Virus record (IMG/VR): IMGVR_UViG_3300045959_000123
Span: 1 to 37,419 of that record
DNA from: a virus
Reading direction: 5' to 3' (one strand)
DNA: 37,419 nt
The translations under genes were made by a program, and so were the position numbers. Position 1 is the stretch's first letter; the number at the start of each line of letters is the position of its first letter. Below are positions 1 to 7,448 of the stretch, piece after piece. Below the pieces are notes generated by a model. It was not told where the DNA came from. It searched no databases and was given only the letters and a program-made list of their open reading frames with translations.

Positions 1-127
1 ACGAGTCCACAAATACCTGCTAAACGGCGACCGGGTGATGGAGGATTGCGGATACCTACCGGGGTCGTGCCTGCCCGTGATCCCGGTCTACGGCAAGCGG
101 TGGTATGTCGATAATATCGAGCGCTGT
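1..127. repeat. Terminal direct repeat, copy 1 (assembly overlap of a circular genome)
   Basis: Bases 1-127 are identical to 37293-37419 by direct comparison. The portal reading frame runs unbroken across the joined ends. A length of exactly 127 equals a common maximum assembler k-mer, so this is most simply the overlap of a circular contig and not a physical terminal repeat. The unique genome is then 37,292 bp. Circular assembly is expected for a circularly permuted, headful-packaging phage of P22 type. Confidence 0.93.
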
Positions 128-1222
128 ATGGGCCATGTTCGCCTAGCTAAAGACGTACAGCGGCTTAAAAACATGCAACTCAGCAAACTCGGAGAGATCA
201 GCGCGTTATCCACCGTGGAAAAACCGATCCTGACCGCAGAGCAGGTAGCCGGATTCGAGGACATGTGGGCCGATGACAACATAAAAAATTATCCGTATCT
301 TCTCACTAACCCCATTATCGACGCCAATGGCAATATTCAGCCTGCAGGGCCTTTGGCATATACCAAAGTACCGCAAATCCCCCCGGCCATGGCGGCCCTG
401 CTGCAAATCACCGAGCAAGATATGCAGGACCTGTTGGGCAACCAGCAAAACGCCGAAGAGATCCATCCGAACGTTTCCGGCAAGGCCATCGAGTTGATTC
501 AAAACAAACTCGACATGCAGTCTTTTATCTATATGAGCAACATGTCCAAGGCCGTGAAGCGCTGCGGTGAAGTATGGCTGTCAATGGCCAAAGAAATCTA
601 CGTTGAAGAGGACCGCTCACTAAAGATCATGACGCCGCAAAAAGACGTGGATTCAGTACAACTCATGGAACCGAGGATAAACGAAGAAACCGGTGCTATG
701 GAGTATGCCAACGACTTTGCCCAGGCCAAATTTGATCTCATCGTGACTGTCGGGCCATCAACGGCCAGCAAACGAGCCGCGACGGTTCGCGCCCTTACCG
801 GCATGCTCCAAATGACCACCGACCCGCAGGACCAGGCCATCATCAGCGCCATGGCCATGATGAATATGGAGGGCGAAGGCATTGACGAGATCCGGCAGTA
901 CTACCGCAAAAAATTAATACAAATGGGCGCACTGGAGCCGAACGAGCAGGAACAACAGGAATTACAGGCCCAGGCCCAGGCCGCCCAGCAGCCTAATGAG
1001 CAACAGCAATTGATGCTGGCCATGGCCCAGGAAGCCGCCGCAAAGGCGCAGAAAGCCCAGGCCGATACGGTCTATACTGCCGCAAGGGCCGAAGAAACCA
1101 AAGCCAAAACAGCGGAAACATTGTCTAAGATGAGCCGTGAGGAGCAAAGAGCCACGGTGTCATCCATAAAAGATCTTACAGAAATGCAGAATCAGGCGAC
1201 CATGCCGCCGCAAAATGTATGA
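2..1222 (+). CDS. Portal protein, P22 gp1-like (C-terminal part, cut by window start)
   Basis: This is the continuation of the gene that begins at 36466; base 2 is in the same frame as base 37294. The first in-frame ATG (35) is internal, not the true start. The C-terminus is rich in Gln, Ala and Glu (about residues 300-395 counted from base 35) and is predicted helical or coiled, like the barrel end of P22-type portals. The last codons overlap the next ORF: the stop TGA at 1220-1222 lies 14 bases before the preferred scaffold start. Together with the 36466 part this gives one intact portal of about 682 residues. Confidence 0.9.
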   Translation, partial: RVHKYLLNGDRVMEDCGYLPGSCLPVIPVYGKRWYVDNIERCMGHVRLAKDVQRLKNMQLSKLGEISALSTVEKPILTAEQVAGFEDMWADDNIKNYPYLLTNPIIDANGNIQPAGPLAYTKVPQIPPAMAALLQITEQDMQDLLGNQQNAEEIHPNVSGKAIELIQNKLDMQSFIYMSNMSKAVKRCGEVWLSMAKEIYVEEDRSLKIMTPQKDVDSVQLMEPRINEETGAMEYANDFAQAKFDLIVTVGPSTASKRAATVRALTGMLQMTTDPQDQAIISAMAMMNMEGEGIDEIRQYYRKKLIQMGALEPNEQEQQELQAQAQAAQQPNEQQQLMLAMAQEAAAKAQKAQADTVYTAARAEETKAKTAETLSKMSREEQRATVSSIKDLTEMQNQATMPPQNV

Positions 1223-1235
1223 GGGAAATGTATCT

Positions 1236-2120
1236 ATGGGTACAATTACAGAAATTATACCGGGAACCGACGAAGATCAGAACGTTGAGCCGCAGGACAT
1301 CGGAGAAGACGAGACCCCCGAGCCTGAAGAGGACGGTGTAGACGATCAGGAACCGGAACCGGATGAAGCTGATCAAGATGAAGATGATGAGGACGTTGTA
1401 ACCATAGGCGACGAAAAAGAAGACGAAGCGCCCGCAGATAAGACCCCGGCGTGGGTCCGCGACCTTCGCAAGCAGTATCGCCAAATAAAACAGCGAAACC
1501 GTGAACTTGAACAGCAAGTACAGCAATATCAGGCTCCGGCGGTCAACGAGCCCGGTCCCAAGCCGACTTTAGAGGGATGCGACTATGACAGCGACCAGTA
1601 CGAGCAGAGATTATCCGACTGGTACGAAACAAAACGCAAATCCGAAGAGGCAAAGGCCGAACGAAAGGCTCAAGAGGAGAATCAATTAAAGGCGTATCAA
1701 GAAAAAATAGCGGCATATCAAGAGAAGAAAAAAACCTTGAAAGTCCGCGATTATGAAGACGCTGAAAGCCTGGTCGAAGACACCCTGTCTATTGCCCAGC
1801 AAAATATCATTATCGAGGGCGCCGACAACCCGGCTCTGTTGGTTTACGCCTTGGGAAAAAACCCGGAGAGGGCCAAAAAGCTGGCCGAGATTCAAAATCA
1901 AGTACGCTTCGCATTCGAAGTAGCCAAACTGGAAAAGGAGCTTAAAGTGTCGAAAAGAAAGCCAAAAACGCAACCGGAAAAATCAATTAAATCAACCGGA
2001 TCTCTTACCGGCACTACCGACCGAACACTTGACCGGCTACGAGAAGAAGCCGCTCGAACCGGGGATATGTCCAAGGTTATGGAGTATCGCCGCAAGAAGA
2101 AAAGGGCGGCGGCCGGATAG
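1236..2120 (+). CDS. Scaffolding protein (P22 gp8-like)
   Basis: A 294-residue protein with a strongly acidic N-terminal third (runs of Asp/Glu), a central charged coiled-coil region (about residues 75-170) and a very basic C-terminus ending in a Lys/Arg cluster. Length, charge distribution, and position between portal and coat match P22-type scaffolding proteins, which direct procapsid assembly through a basic C-terminal coat-binding segment. An ATG at 1215 gives a longer frame, but GAGGGAA at 1221-1227 is well placed for the ATG at 1236, which is preferred. Sequence identity to known scaffolds is not obvious, so the call rests on composition and order. Confidence 0.78.
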   Translation: MGTITEIIPGTDEDQNVEPQDIGEDETPEPEEDGVDDQEPEPDEADQDEDDEDVVTIGDEKEDEAPADKTPAWVRDLRKQYRQIKQRNRELEQQVQQYQAPAVNEPGPKPTLEGCDYDSDQYEQRLSDWYETKRKSEEAKAERKAQEENQLKAYQEKIAAYQEKKKTLKVRDYEDAESLVEDTLSIAQQNIIIEGADNPALLVYALGKNPERAKKLAEIQNQVRFAFEVAKLEKELKVSKRKPKTQPEKSIKSTGSLTGTTDRTLDRLREEAARTGDMSKVMEYRRKKKRAAAG

Positions 2121-2139
2121 AATATAAAGGGGAAATCCC

Positions 2140-3393
2140 ATGAGTGATTTCAGCAAAGAGGAAAGAGTAGCGTTTGAAGATATTTTGGAGGGGTTTGAAG
2201 ACGCGCTGGTTATCTCCCGCAACGTTGCAAAATACAATGTGGGCGATACCATGAGCGAGCGCGCCAATGATATTATTTGGAGGCCCATGCCGTACATCGG
2301 CGTTTCCTACGCCGGTACTGATATGACTGCCAATTTTCAGGATTACACCCAGCTTTCAGTCCCTGCAACGCTCGGATACGAAAAATCCGTACCGTGGATT
2401 ATGACGTCCAAAGAACTGCGGGATAAACTTCAGGAAGGCCGTTTGGGAACCGCCGCATACCAGAAGCTTGCCTCGGATGTAAACGTGGCCGTAACCAATG
2501 TTGCCGCTCTCCAGGGAACCCTGGTGGTAGACGTAGCCACGGCCGCCACAGGCTTTGATGATATCGCCGAATTCGAAGCCGCGATGAACGAAACCGGCGT
2601 GGCGCAAATGGATCGATACGCCGCACTGTCTACCCGCGATTACAATAACATGGCAAGTAACCTGGCCGACCGTGGAACCGTACAGGGTAAAGTATTAAAC
2701 GCATACGAAAAGGCCCGTATCGGCATGCTGGCCAGCTTTGACACCTACAAATTGGACTATGCCTATTACCTTGCCGCCGCAACGGCTACCAGCGTTGAAA
2801 TCGACGGCGCGAACCAATACTATACTCCCCAGGCCACCAGCACAGCGACAACCGGCGAAACCAGCAACGTGGATAACCGCTATCAAACTATTTCCGTCAC
2901 GGCTACGGGCACCATTGCCGCCGGCGATTGCTTCACCATCGAAGGCGTTAACAGCGTGCATCAGATCACAAAGCAGGACACCGGACAGCTTAAAACTTTC
3001 CGCGTGATAACCGGCACGACCGGTGACGGCGACATCGTTATCTCTCCTCCGATTATCTCCGGCGACGGCGGCACCGATGCCGAGCTGCAATATAAAAACG
3101 TCACGGCAACACCGGCCAATGATGCGGACATTACTTTCCTCAACGTGGCCGCAGCCTACGCAAACCCTTTCTGGTACAAAGACAGCATTGAAATCCGCCC
3201 CGGTCGATATGCCGTTCCGACAGGATCAGGCGCCGCAGTCATGCGGGGGACCACGGATAACGGCCTGGAAGTGGTCATGACCAAATTCTTCGATATCAAC
3301 ACACTGAAAGTAAAATTCAGGCTTGATATCACTTTCGGGGTGACGATGCTAGCGCCGGAGATGGCAGGAATAGCGCTCTTCGGCCAAACTTAG
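2140..3393 (+). CDS. Major capsid (coat) protein, P22 gp5-like
   Basis: A 417-residue protein, close to the 430 residues of P22 coat. The N-terminal half has features typical of P22 coat relatives: an NxxVAKYNVGDTMSERANDIIW-type segment, followed by a PMPYI...LSVPATLGYEKSVPW stretch. These belong to the HK97-like fold that builds the icosahedral shell. The region around residues 235-320 (Thr/Gly-rich, beta-type) sits where P22 coat carries its inserted I-domain. A good ribosome-binding site (AAGGGGAAA) precedes the ATG. It follows the scaffold gene by 19 bases. The family call is confident; the I-domain is inference. Confidence 0.92.
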   Translation: MSDFSKEERVAFEDILEGFEDALVISRNVAKYNVGDTMSERANDIIWRPMPYIGVSYAGTDMTANFQDYTQLSVPATLGYEKSVPWIMTSKELRDKLQEGRLGTAAYQKLASDVNVAVTNVAALQGTLVVDVATAATGFDDIAEFEAAMNETGVAQMDRYAALSTRDYNNMASNLADRGTVQGKVLNAYEKARIGMLASFDTYKLDYAYYLAAATATSVEIDGANQYYTPQATSTATTGETSNVDNRYQTISVTATGTIAAGDCFTIEGVNSVHQITKQDTGQLKTFRVITGTTGDGDIVISPPIISGDGGTDAELQYKNVTATPANDADITFLNVAAAYANPFWYKDSIEIRPGRYAVPTGSGAAVMRGTTDNGLEVVMTKFFDINTLKVKFRLDITFGVTMLAPEMAGIALFGQT

Positions 3394-3411
3394 TAGTAAT
3401 ATCAAGTACTT

Positions 3412-3603
3412 ATGAACTATGACGCTTGGCTGGATGAAAAGATCAAAGCGGTTGTCGAACATGGTTTGACTACCGAAAATGCAATTGAATACATCCGGCA
3501 ACTGGCGATCTATTCGGGGCACCCGGCCAGGCGAACATCAATCGAAGAAAAAATCAGGAGCATAAAAAATGCCGTGCGGACGAGGGAAAAAAGGCAAAGG
3601 TAA
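3412..3603 (+). CDS. Small conserved-looking protein of unknown function
   Basis: A 63-residue protein between the coat and head-completion genes. Its N-terminal 40 residues look helical (LDEKIKAVVEHGLTTENAIEYI) and the C-terminus is basic. The ATG at 3412 has no clear Shine-Dalgarno, but the frame runs in the operon direction and its codon use resembles its neighbours. The stop overlaps the Lys/Gly-rich micro-ORF at 3569. No function is assigned. Confidence 0.6.
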   Translation: MNYDAWLDEKIKAVVEHGLTTENAIEYIRQLAIYSGHPARRTSIEEKIRSIKNAVRTREKRQR

Positions 3604-3631
3604 AGGCAAAGGCAAAGGTACGGGTAAATGA
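3569..3631 (+). CDS. Lys/Gly-rich micro-protein (20 aa)
   Basis: A 20-residue ORF starting MPCGRGKK and continuing as repeated Lys-Gly pairs. It is supported by a strong ribosome-binding site, AGGAG at 3556-3560, 8 bases before the ATG. Its stop TGA overlaps the next ATG at 3628 (ATGA), the coupling seen elsewhere in this operon, and it overlaps the end of the 3412 gene. A highly basic Gly-rich peptide beside head genes could bind nucleic acid, but that is speculation. Confidence 0.55.
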   Translation: MPCGRGKKGKGKGKGKGTGK

Positions 3632-3918
3632 AAAAAGAGATGATCAAAGTCTACCGCAGATCATCGCCGCGAACCGGCAGACCATATGATTCCATGATGA
3701 TCTTGCGGAAAAACAAAAGCCAATATTTAGCCGCCGGTTATACGTTGAGCCCACCGGATGAAGATATTCCGGAAGAACCGGATTACATACCACCATCGAT
3801 GCTGTCATCAGAACAGATTGAAGAGATCCGCAATGCGCCTGGTACGCAGAAACAAGTGGCTGCCCGGTATCATATTTCGACTTTTACGTGCCATAAAATC
3901 AAGAGTGGTAGGTTATGA
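3628..3918 (+). CDS. Small helix-turn-helix-like protein in the head operon
   Basis: A 96-residue protein. The N-terminus is basic (KVYRRSSPRTGRPYDSMM), the middle acidic and proline-rich (about residues 45-60), and the C-terminal 35 residues form a helix-turn-helix-like pattern (SSEQIEEIRNAPGTQKQVAARY). Similar C-terminal HTH tails occur in HNH-endonuclease and terminase-associated proteins, but no HNH or nuclease motif is visible here. Its start overlaps the stop of the micro-ORF and its end overlaps the gp4-like gene by 4 bases (ATGA). The function is unknown; sequence-specific DNA binding is inferred. Confidence 0.65.
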   Translation: MKKEMIKVYRRSSPRTGRPYDSMMILRKNKSQYLAAGYTLSPPDEDIPEEPDYIPPSMLSSEQIEEIRNAPGTQKQVAARYHISTFTCHKIKSGRL

Positions 3919-4382
3919 GCTGGACAAAAAGACAATTCGTTCGGCAAGCGTTTTCAATCATTGGCTTGGCAGATTATGACTTCGACCTTCAGGCGGAGCA
4001 ACTCCAAAACGCCATGTATTTATTGGATAGCATGATGGCGGTCTGGAATGCAAAGGGGCTGCTGCTTTCCTATCCGATCCCTACCAGCCCCGAAGACGGC
4101 GACCTTGACACCGAAAGCAACGTTCCGGATCGGGCCAACGAAGCGGTTTACACCAACCTTGCATTGCGGATCGCGCCGACGCTCGGCAAACAGGTGTCGC
4201 AGGATCTCAAGGCCCAAGCATGGTACGCCTACAACGGACTGCTCTCATGGGCTAAAGCTTATCCGCGTGAAATGTCTATGCCAGTGACTATGCCGTCCGG
4301 CGCCGGGAACAAGCCCTATCGCTATGATGGCGATGAATTTTTAGATCCTGCGGCTGAACCTGCGCCGCCATGGGGGGATTAA
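3915..4382 (+). CDS. Head completion / DNA stabilisation protein, P22 gp4-like
   Basis: A 155-residue protein beginning MSWTKRQFVRQAFSIIGLAD, with a helical body (AEQLQNAMYLLDSMMAVWNAKGLLL) and the PDRANEAVYTNLALRIAP segment characteristic of the P22 gp4 family (P22 gp4 is 166 residues). gp4 binds under the portal after packaging and forms the first ring of the tail adaptor. Its position after coat and before the gp10-like hub agrees. The start overlaps the upstream stop (ATGA) and the stop overlaps the next start (TAATG), so translation is probably coupled. Confidence 0.87.
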   Translation: MSWTKRQFVRQAFSIIGLADYDFDLQAEQLQNAMYLLDSMMAVWNAKGLLLSYPIPTSPEDGDLDTESNVPDRANEAVYTNLALRIAPTLGKQVSQDLKAQAWYAYNGLLSWAKAYPREMSMPVTMPSGAGNKPYRYDGDEFLDPAAEPAPPWGD

Positions 4383-4855
4383 TGGGACGATATATTAATC
4401 AGCTTACAGCGCTATCCAGCCTGTCCGCAGGAGACAATATCGCCGTCGGCAGCAGCGCAAATGGGGATGACCGAAGGGCGTCATTGACCGTACTGACAAA
4501 CTATTTGCAGTCGGCTCTAACAATCGTGGACGCATTGGCATTTGCGGAGTACACGACGCAGTATGCCGCCCCTTCAGCCACGGGGCAGAACATACAGGTA
4601 ACCGATGCGGATGACAATATCCATTTAATCATTACGCCGGTGGCCGGTTACGCGGCGATGACGATCACTTTGCCGACCTCGACGAACCTCGTGGACAAGC
4701 AAGACATTTTGGTTAATTGCACCCAGGCGATAACCACACTGACCGTGGCGGGCAATGGGGCCACGGTGGCCGGCGCGCCTACTACCTTAGCGGCTAATGC
4801 CTACTTTCGGCTAAAATACGATTTACCCGGCACGACCTGGTACCGGGTAGGATAA
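4382..4855 (+). CDS. Putative virion decoration/adaptor protein, beta-rich
   Basis: A 157-residue protein, mostly beta-strand by composition. The N-terminus (INQLTALSSLSAGDNIAVGS) resembles the start motif of phage appendage proteins that list discrete items before a beta sandwich. The C-terminus ends in a Gly-Thr-Thr-Trp motif common in phage fibre and decoration domains. The start chosen is the ATG at 4382, which overlaps the previous stop (TAATG); an ATG at 4370 would give four more residues. It is probably a structural component between head and tail hub. The exact role is not known. Confidence 0.68.
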   Translation: MGRYINQLTALSSLSAGDNIAVGSSANGDDRRASLTVLTNYLQSALTIVDALAFAEYTTQYAAPSATGQNIQVTDADDNIHLIITPVAGYAAMTITLPTSTNLVDKQDILVNCTQAITTLTVAGNGATVAGAPTTLAANAYFRLKYDLPGTTWYRVG

Positions 4856-4866
4856 CAGGAGACAAA

Positions 4867-5520
4867 ATGACGACGATAATTTATCCCTATGGTACCAAAG
4901 AGTTTACGATAACCGCCGGGGAATACGCGACTATCGCGGCTTTGGAAGGCGATGCAAAAATCTATCTCGGTGTCGATGATCCCAATATGCCGCTTACCTA
5001 CAGCTACAGTCAAACCCTGGACCAAAGCCAGGTTACGCTTGGCACCTACTCATCCGATAAAGCTGTCAGGGTCGAAGCGGGGCCCGGCAAGGTACTTTAT
5101 GACACCGGATCAAGCCCGTCTATTGCCGAGGTCGTCAATACTTTAACTCCCGCAGGCACGACTTCGACCACGAGCGGCATACTGACCGCCGGGGGATTGT
5201 TTGCTTTAAATGCCGCCCAGGTGTTGGACATGAACGATACAACGGTGCAACTCACCGTTGATACCGGCGCACTGGCCGGAACGCTTCTAACATCCAATGT
5301 GCTGCGGGTTGATCCCAACAGCGGCGGCGCAGGAGAAGATTTAGAGCTGCCGCCCGAAGCGGCCGCCGCCGGACTTGTGCTTTGGATTTACAACACCGGA
5401 GGGGAGAACATCGTAGTAAAAGATGACTCCGGCGTAACAACCATCGACACCATTGCCACTACCGAATTCGGCTTTTTCTTATGCGACGGCACCGCCTGGC
5501 ACGGCATGAACGCGGCCTAA
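4867..5520 (+). CDS. Putative virion structural protein, beta-rich
   Basis: A 217-residue protein rich in Thr, Gly, Ala and Val, without a signal peptide or membrane segment. The last 60 residues (LELPPEAAAAGLVLWIYNTGGENIVV followed by a GTAWHGM ending) look like the small beta-sandwich domain found in phage decoration and fibre proteins, similar in ending to the preceding gene product. A clear ribosome-binding site (AGGAG) lies 6 bases before the ATG. It lies between gp4-like and gp10-like genes, so a head-surface or tail-collar role is likely. The role is inferred from context. Confidence 0.68.
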   Translation: MTTIIYPYGTKEFTITAGEYATIAALEGDAKIYLGVDDPNMPLTYSYSQTLDQSQVTLGTYSSDKAVRVEAGPGKVLYDTGSSPSIAEVVNTLTPAGTTSTTSGILTAGGLFALNAAQVLDMNDTTVQLTVDTGALAGTLLTSNVLRVDPNSGGAGEDLELPPEAAAAGLVLWIYNTGGENIVVKDDSGVTTIDTIATTEFGFFLCDGTAWHGMNAA

Positions 5521-5524
5521 AATT

Positions 5525-6934
5525 ATGCAGATATCAATCATCCCCGGCATATATGCGGACAGCAACGTGGATTTTAGAAAGCAATATCCGCGCAACCTGA
5601 TCCCGGTGGCGTTTGACTCCGGCATCAGTCAAGCCTATCTGCGCCCTGCCGAGGGGATCACATCGATGGCAAGTACCGGCCTTGGTTGCGACCGGGGGGG
5701 CATCAATTGGGACGGCGTTTGCTATCGGGTGATAGGGAGTAAATTCGTCAGTATCTCCGAAGGCGGCGTCGTGAATGTCATCGGTGATGTCGGGGGAACC
5801 GATGATTGGGTTAAAATGGATTACTCTTTCGACTATCTCGGCATTGTCTCCGACGGCAAATTCTGGCTTTACGATGGTGCGACACTAACCCAAAATACCG
5901 ATGTGGATTTGGGGACCGTCTATGATGTGATTTATGTGGATGGCTATTTCATGTTGACCGACGGCGAGTTTCTAATCGTTACCGAACTCGGCAACCCATT
6001 TTCGGTCAACCCCCTCAAATACGGATCTTCCGAAGTCGATCCTGATCCCATCGTCGGTTTGCTCAAAGTCAGAAACGAGCCCTATGCAATCAACCGGCAC
6101 ACAATAGAGATTTTTCAAAACATCGGCGGCGCGGCCACTCAATTCCCGTTTCAGCGGGTGGAGGGTACTCGCATAGATCGGGGGGCCATCGGCACCCATG
6201 CGAAGTGCTGGTTTCTTGGCACCGTCGCTTTCCTCGGCGGCGCGCGTAATGAGTCGCCGGGAATATGGTTGGGGCTAAACGCCGACAGCAATAAAATATC
6301 CACCCGCGAAGTGGATCAGCTTTTTCAGGACTTCACCGAGGCAGAACTTGCAAACGTTAGAATAGAGCCGCGAGTCGATAAAAATTACCGGCATCTTATG
6401 ATCCATTTTCCCGACCAAACGCTTGTCTACGATCATTCGGCGAGTCAATCCGCTCAAAAACCCATCTGGCATACATTGGCAACGTCCATCGTTGGTAACT
6501 CGCGGTATATGGCCAACAACCTGACCTGGTGCTATGACAAATGGATCGTGGGCGACTGCAACGGCAATGTGGGCTATCTGGATGACTCCGTCAGCACGCA
6601 TTGGGGCGAAACTATCGGTTGGGAATTTTCAACGCCGATGATTTATAACGAAAGCAAATCAGCCATTATCCATCAAATGGAACTTGTCGGACTGCCTGGC
6701 CGGGTGCCGCTGGGAGTCGATCCGGTTATTTGGACTTCGTGGAGCACGGACGGGCAGACGTGGAGTCAAGAAAGAGCAATCAGCGCAGGCAAACAGGGTG
6801 AGCGCAACAAACGTCTGGTATGGTTTGCGCAGGGGCATTTCAGAAATTATCGCATACAAAAGTTTCGCGGCACGTCCGATGCCTATCTGTCTTTTGCCCG
6901 CCTTGAGGCGCAAATAGAAGGGATGGCTTACTGA
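5525..6934 (+). CDS. Packaged-DNA stabilisation / tail hub protein, P22 gp10-like
   Basis: A 469-residue protein, nearly the same length as P22 gp10 (472). It shows family-type segments: an early NxxPVAFDSGISQAYLRPAEG stretch, repeated aromatic blade-like motifs (GKFWLYDGA, DGYFMLTDGEF), and a central NRHTIEIFQNIGG segment typical of the family. gp10 binds gp4 and the tailspikes to close the portal after packaging. The gene ends in a TGATG overlap with the next small gene. The ATG at 5525 lacks an obvious Shine-Dalgarno. Confidence 0.9.
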   Translation: MQISIIPGIYADSNVDFRKQYPRNLIPVAFDSGISQAYLRPAEGITSMASTGLGCDRGGINWDGVCYRVIGSKFVSISEGGVVNVIGDVGGTDDWVKMDYSFDYLGIVSDGKFWLYDGATLTQNTDVDLGTVYDVIYVDGYFMLTDGEFLIVTELGNPFSVNPLKYGSSEVDPDPIVGLLKVRNEPYAINRHTIEIFQNIGGAATQFPFQRVEGTRIDRGAIGTHAKCWFLGTVAFLGGARNESPGIWLGLNADSNKISTREVDQLFQDFTEAELANVRIEPRVDKNYRHLMIHFPDQTLVYDHSASQSAQKPIWHTLATSIVGNSRYMANNLTWCYDKWIVGDCNGNVGYLDDSVSTHWGETIGWEFSTPMIYNESKSAIIHQMELVGLPGRVPLGVDPVIWTSWSTDGQTWSQERAISAGKQGERNKRLVWFAQGHFRNYRIQKFRGTSDAYLSFARLEAQIEGMAY

Positions 6935-7119
6935 TGGGCATACCGTTACCGCTTCGACGGGACCAATTGGCGCGTTTTATACCGGATAACGAAACCATAC
7001 TGCGCTTCCAGAATTTTTTCAGAGCGGTATCCGGCGGCGAAGAAACCGGCGGCATGAGCGCTATTGAATATACCCGTCAGGAACTTGAATTTTACATTAT
7101 GACCAGGGGCCTTGACTGA
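6934..7119 (+). CDS. Small protein of the tail operon, unknown function
   Basis: A 61-residue protein whose ATG overlaps the gp10-like stop (TGATG) and whose own stop overlaps the next ATG in the same way. It contains an amphipathic segment (DNETILRFQNFFRAVSGGEE) and no membrane helix or known motif. Double translational coupling argues that it is a real gene, made in proportion to the tail proteins. No function is assigned. Confidence 0.7.
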   Translation: MGIPLPLRRDQLARFIPDNETILRFQNFFRAVSGGEETGGMSAIEYTRQELEFYIMTRGLD

Positions 7120-7448
7120 TGGCGTTAAATTACAGTCTGCTTGCGCAATACAGAGTACCAAATACTATCCCGGTCAGCATCTATCAAAGCGGGACCGGCG
7201 AAACCGTGCAGCTATTTATAAAAATAGCAAACGTATCTTCGGCGGCGGCCACGGTGAGGATATTTCACAGCAACGCCGGAAGTACTTACGATGAGACAAC
7301 CGCCATTGCCTGGGACGTAAAGATTCAGCCGGGTGATTTTTTGGAAGTCGATCATATCTTTGTAGATAACCCTTCCGGCAATATCGCCTATAGATCCAGC
7401 GTGGCAAACGCTTTAACGGCAACGGTTTACGGAGTCGTGCGCGTATGA
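7119..7448 (+). CDS. Small beta-rich virion protein, unknown
   Basis: A 109-residue protein with alternating beta-type segments (NTIPVSIYQSGTGETVQLFI, ANVSSAAATVRIFHSNAG) and an Ile/Val-rich end. It resembles small beta-sandwich adaptor or fibre-base domains seen before phage fibre genes. It is coupled to both neighbours: TGATG at its start and an ATGA overlap with the 721-residue appendage gene at its end. Its likely role is attachment of the appendage. This is inferred from context. Confidence 0.65.
   Translation: MALNYSLLAQYRVPNTIPVSIYQSGTGETVQLFIKIANVSSAAATVRIFHSNAGSTYDETTAIAWDVKIQPGDFLEVDHIFVDNPSGNIAYRSSVANALTATVYGVVRV

Noticed and set aside
1-127. Physical direct terminal repeat as in T7-type phages
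   Set aside because: The length equals a common assembler k-mer (127), and the P22-like gene set suggests headful packaging, so an assembly overlap is the simpler reading.
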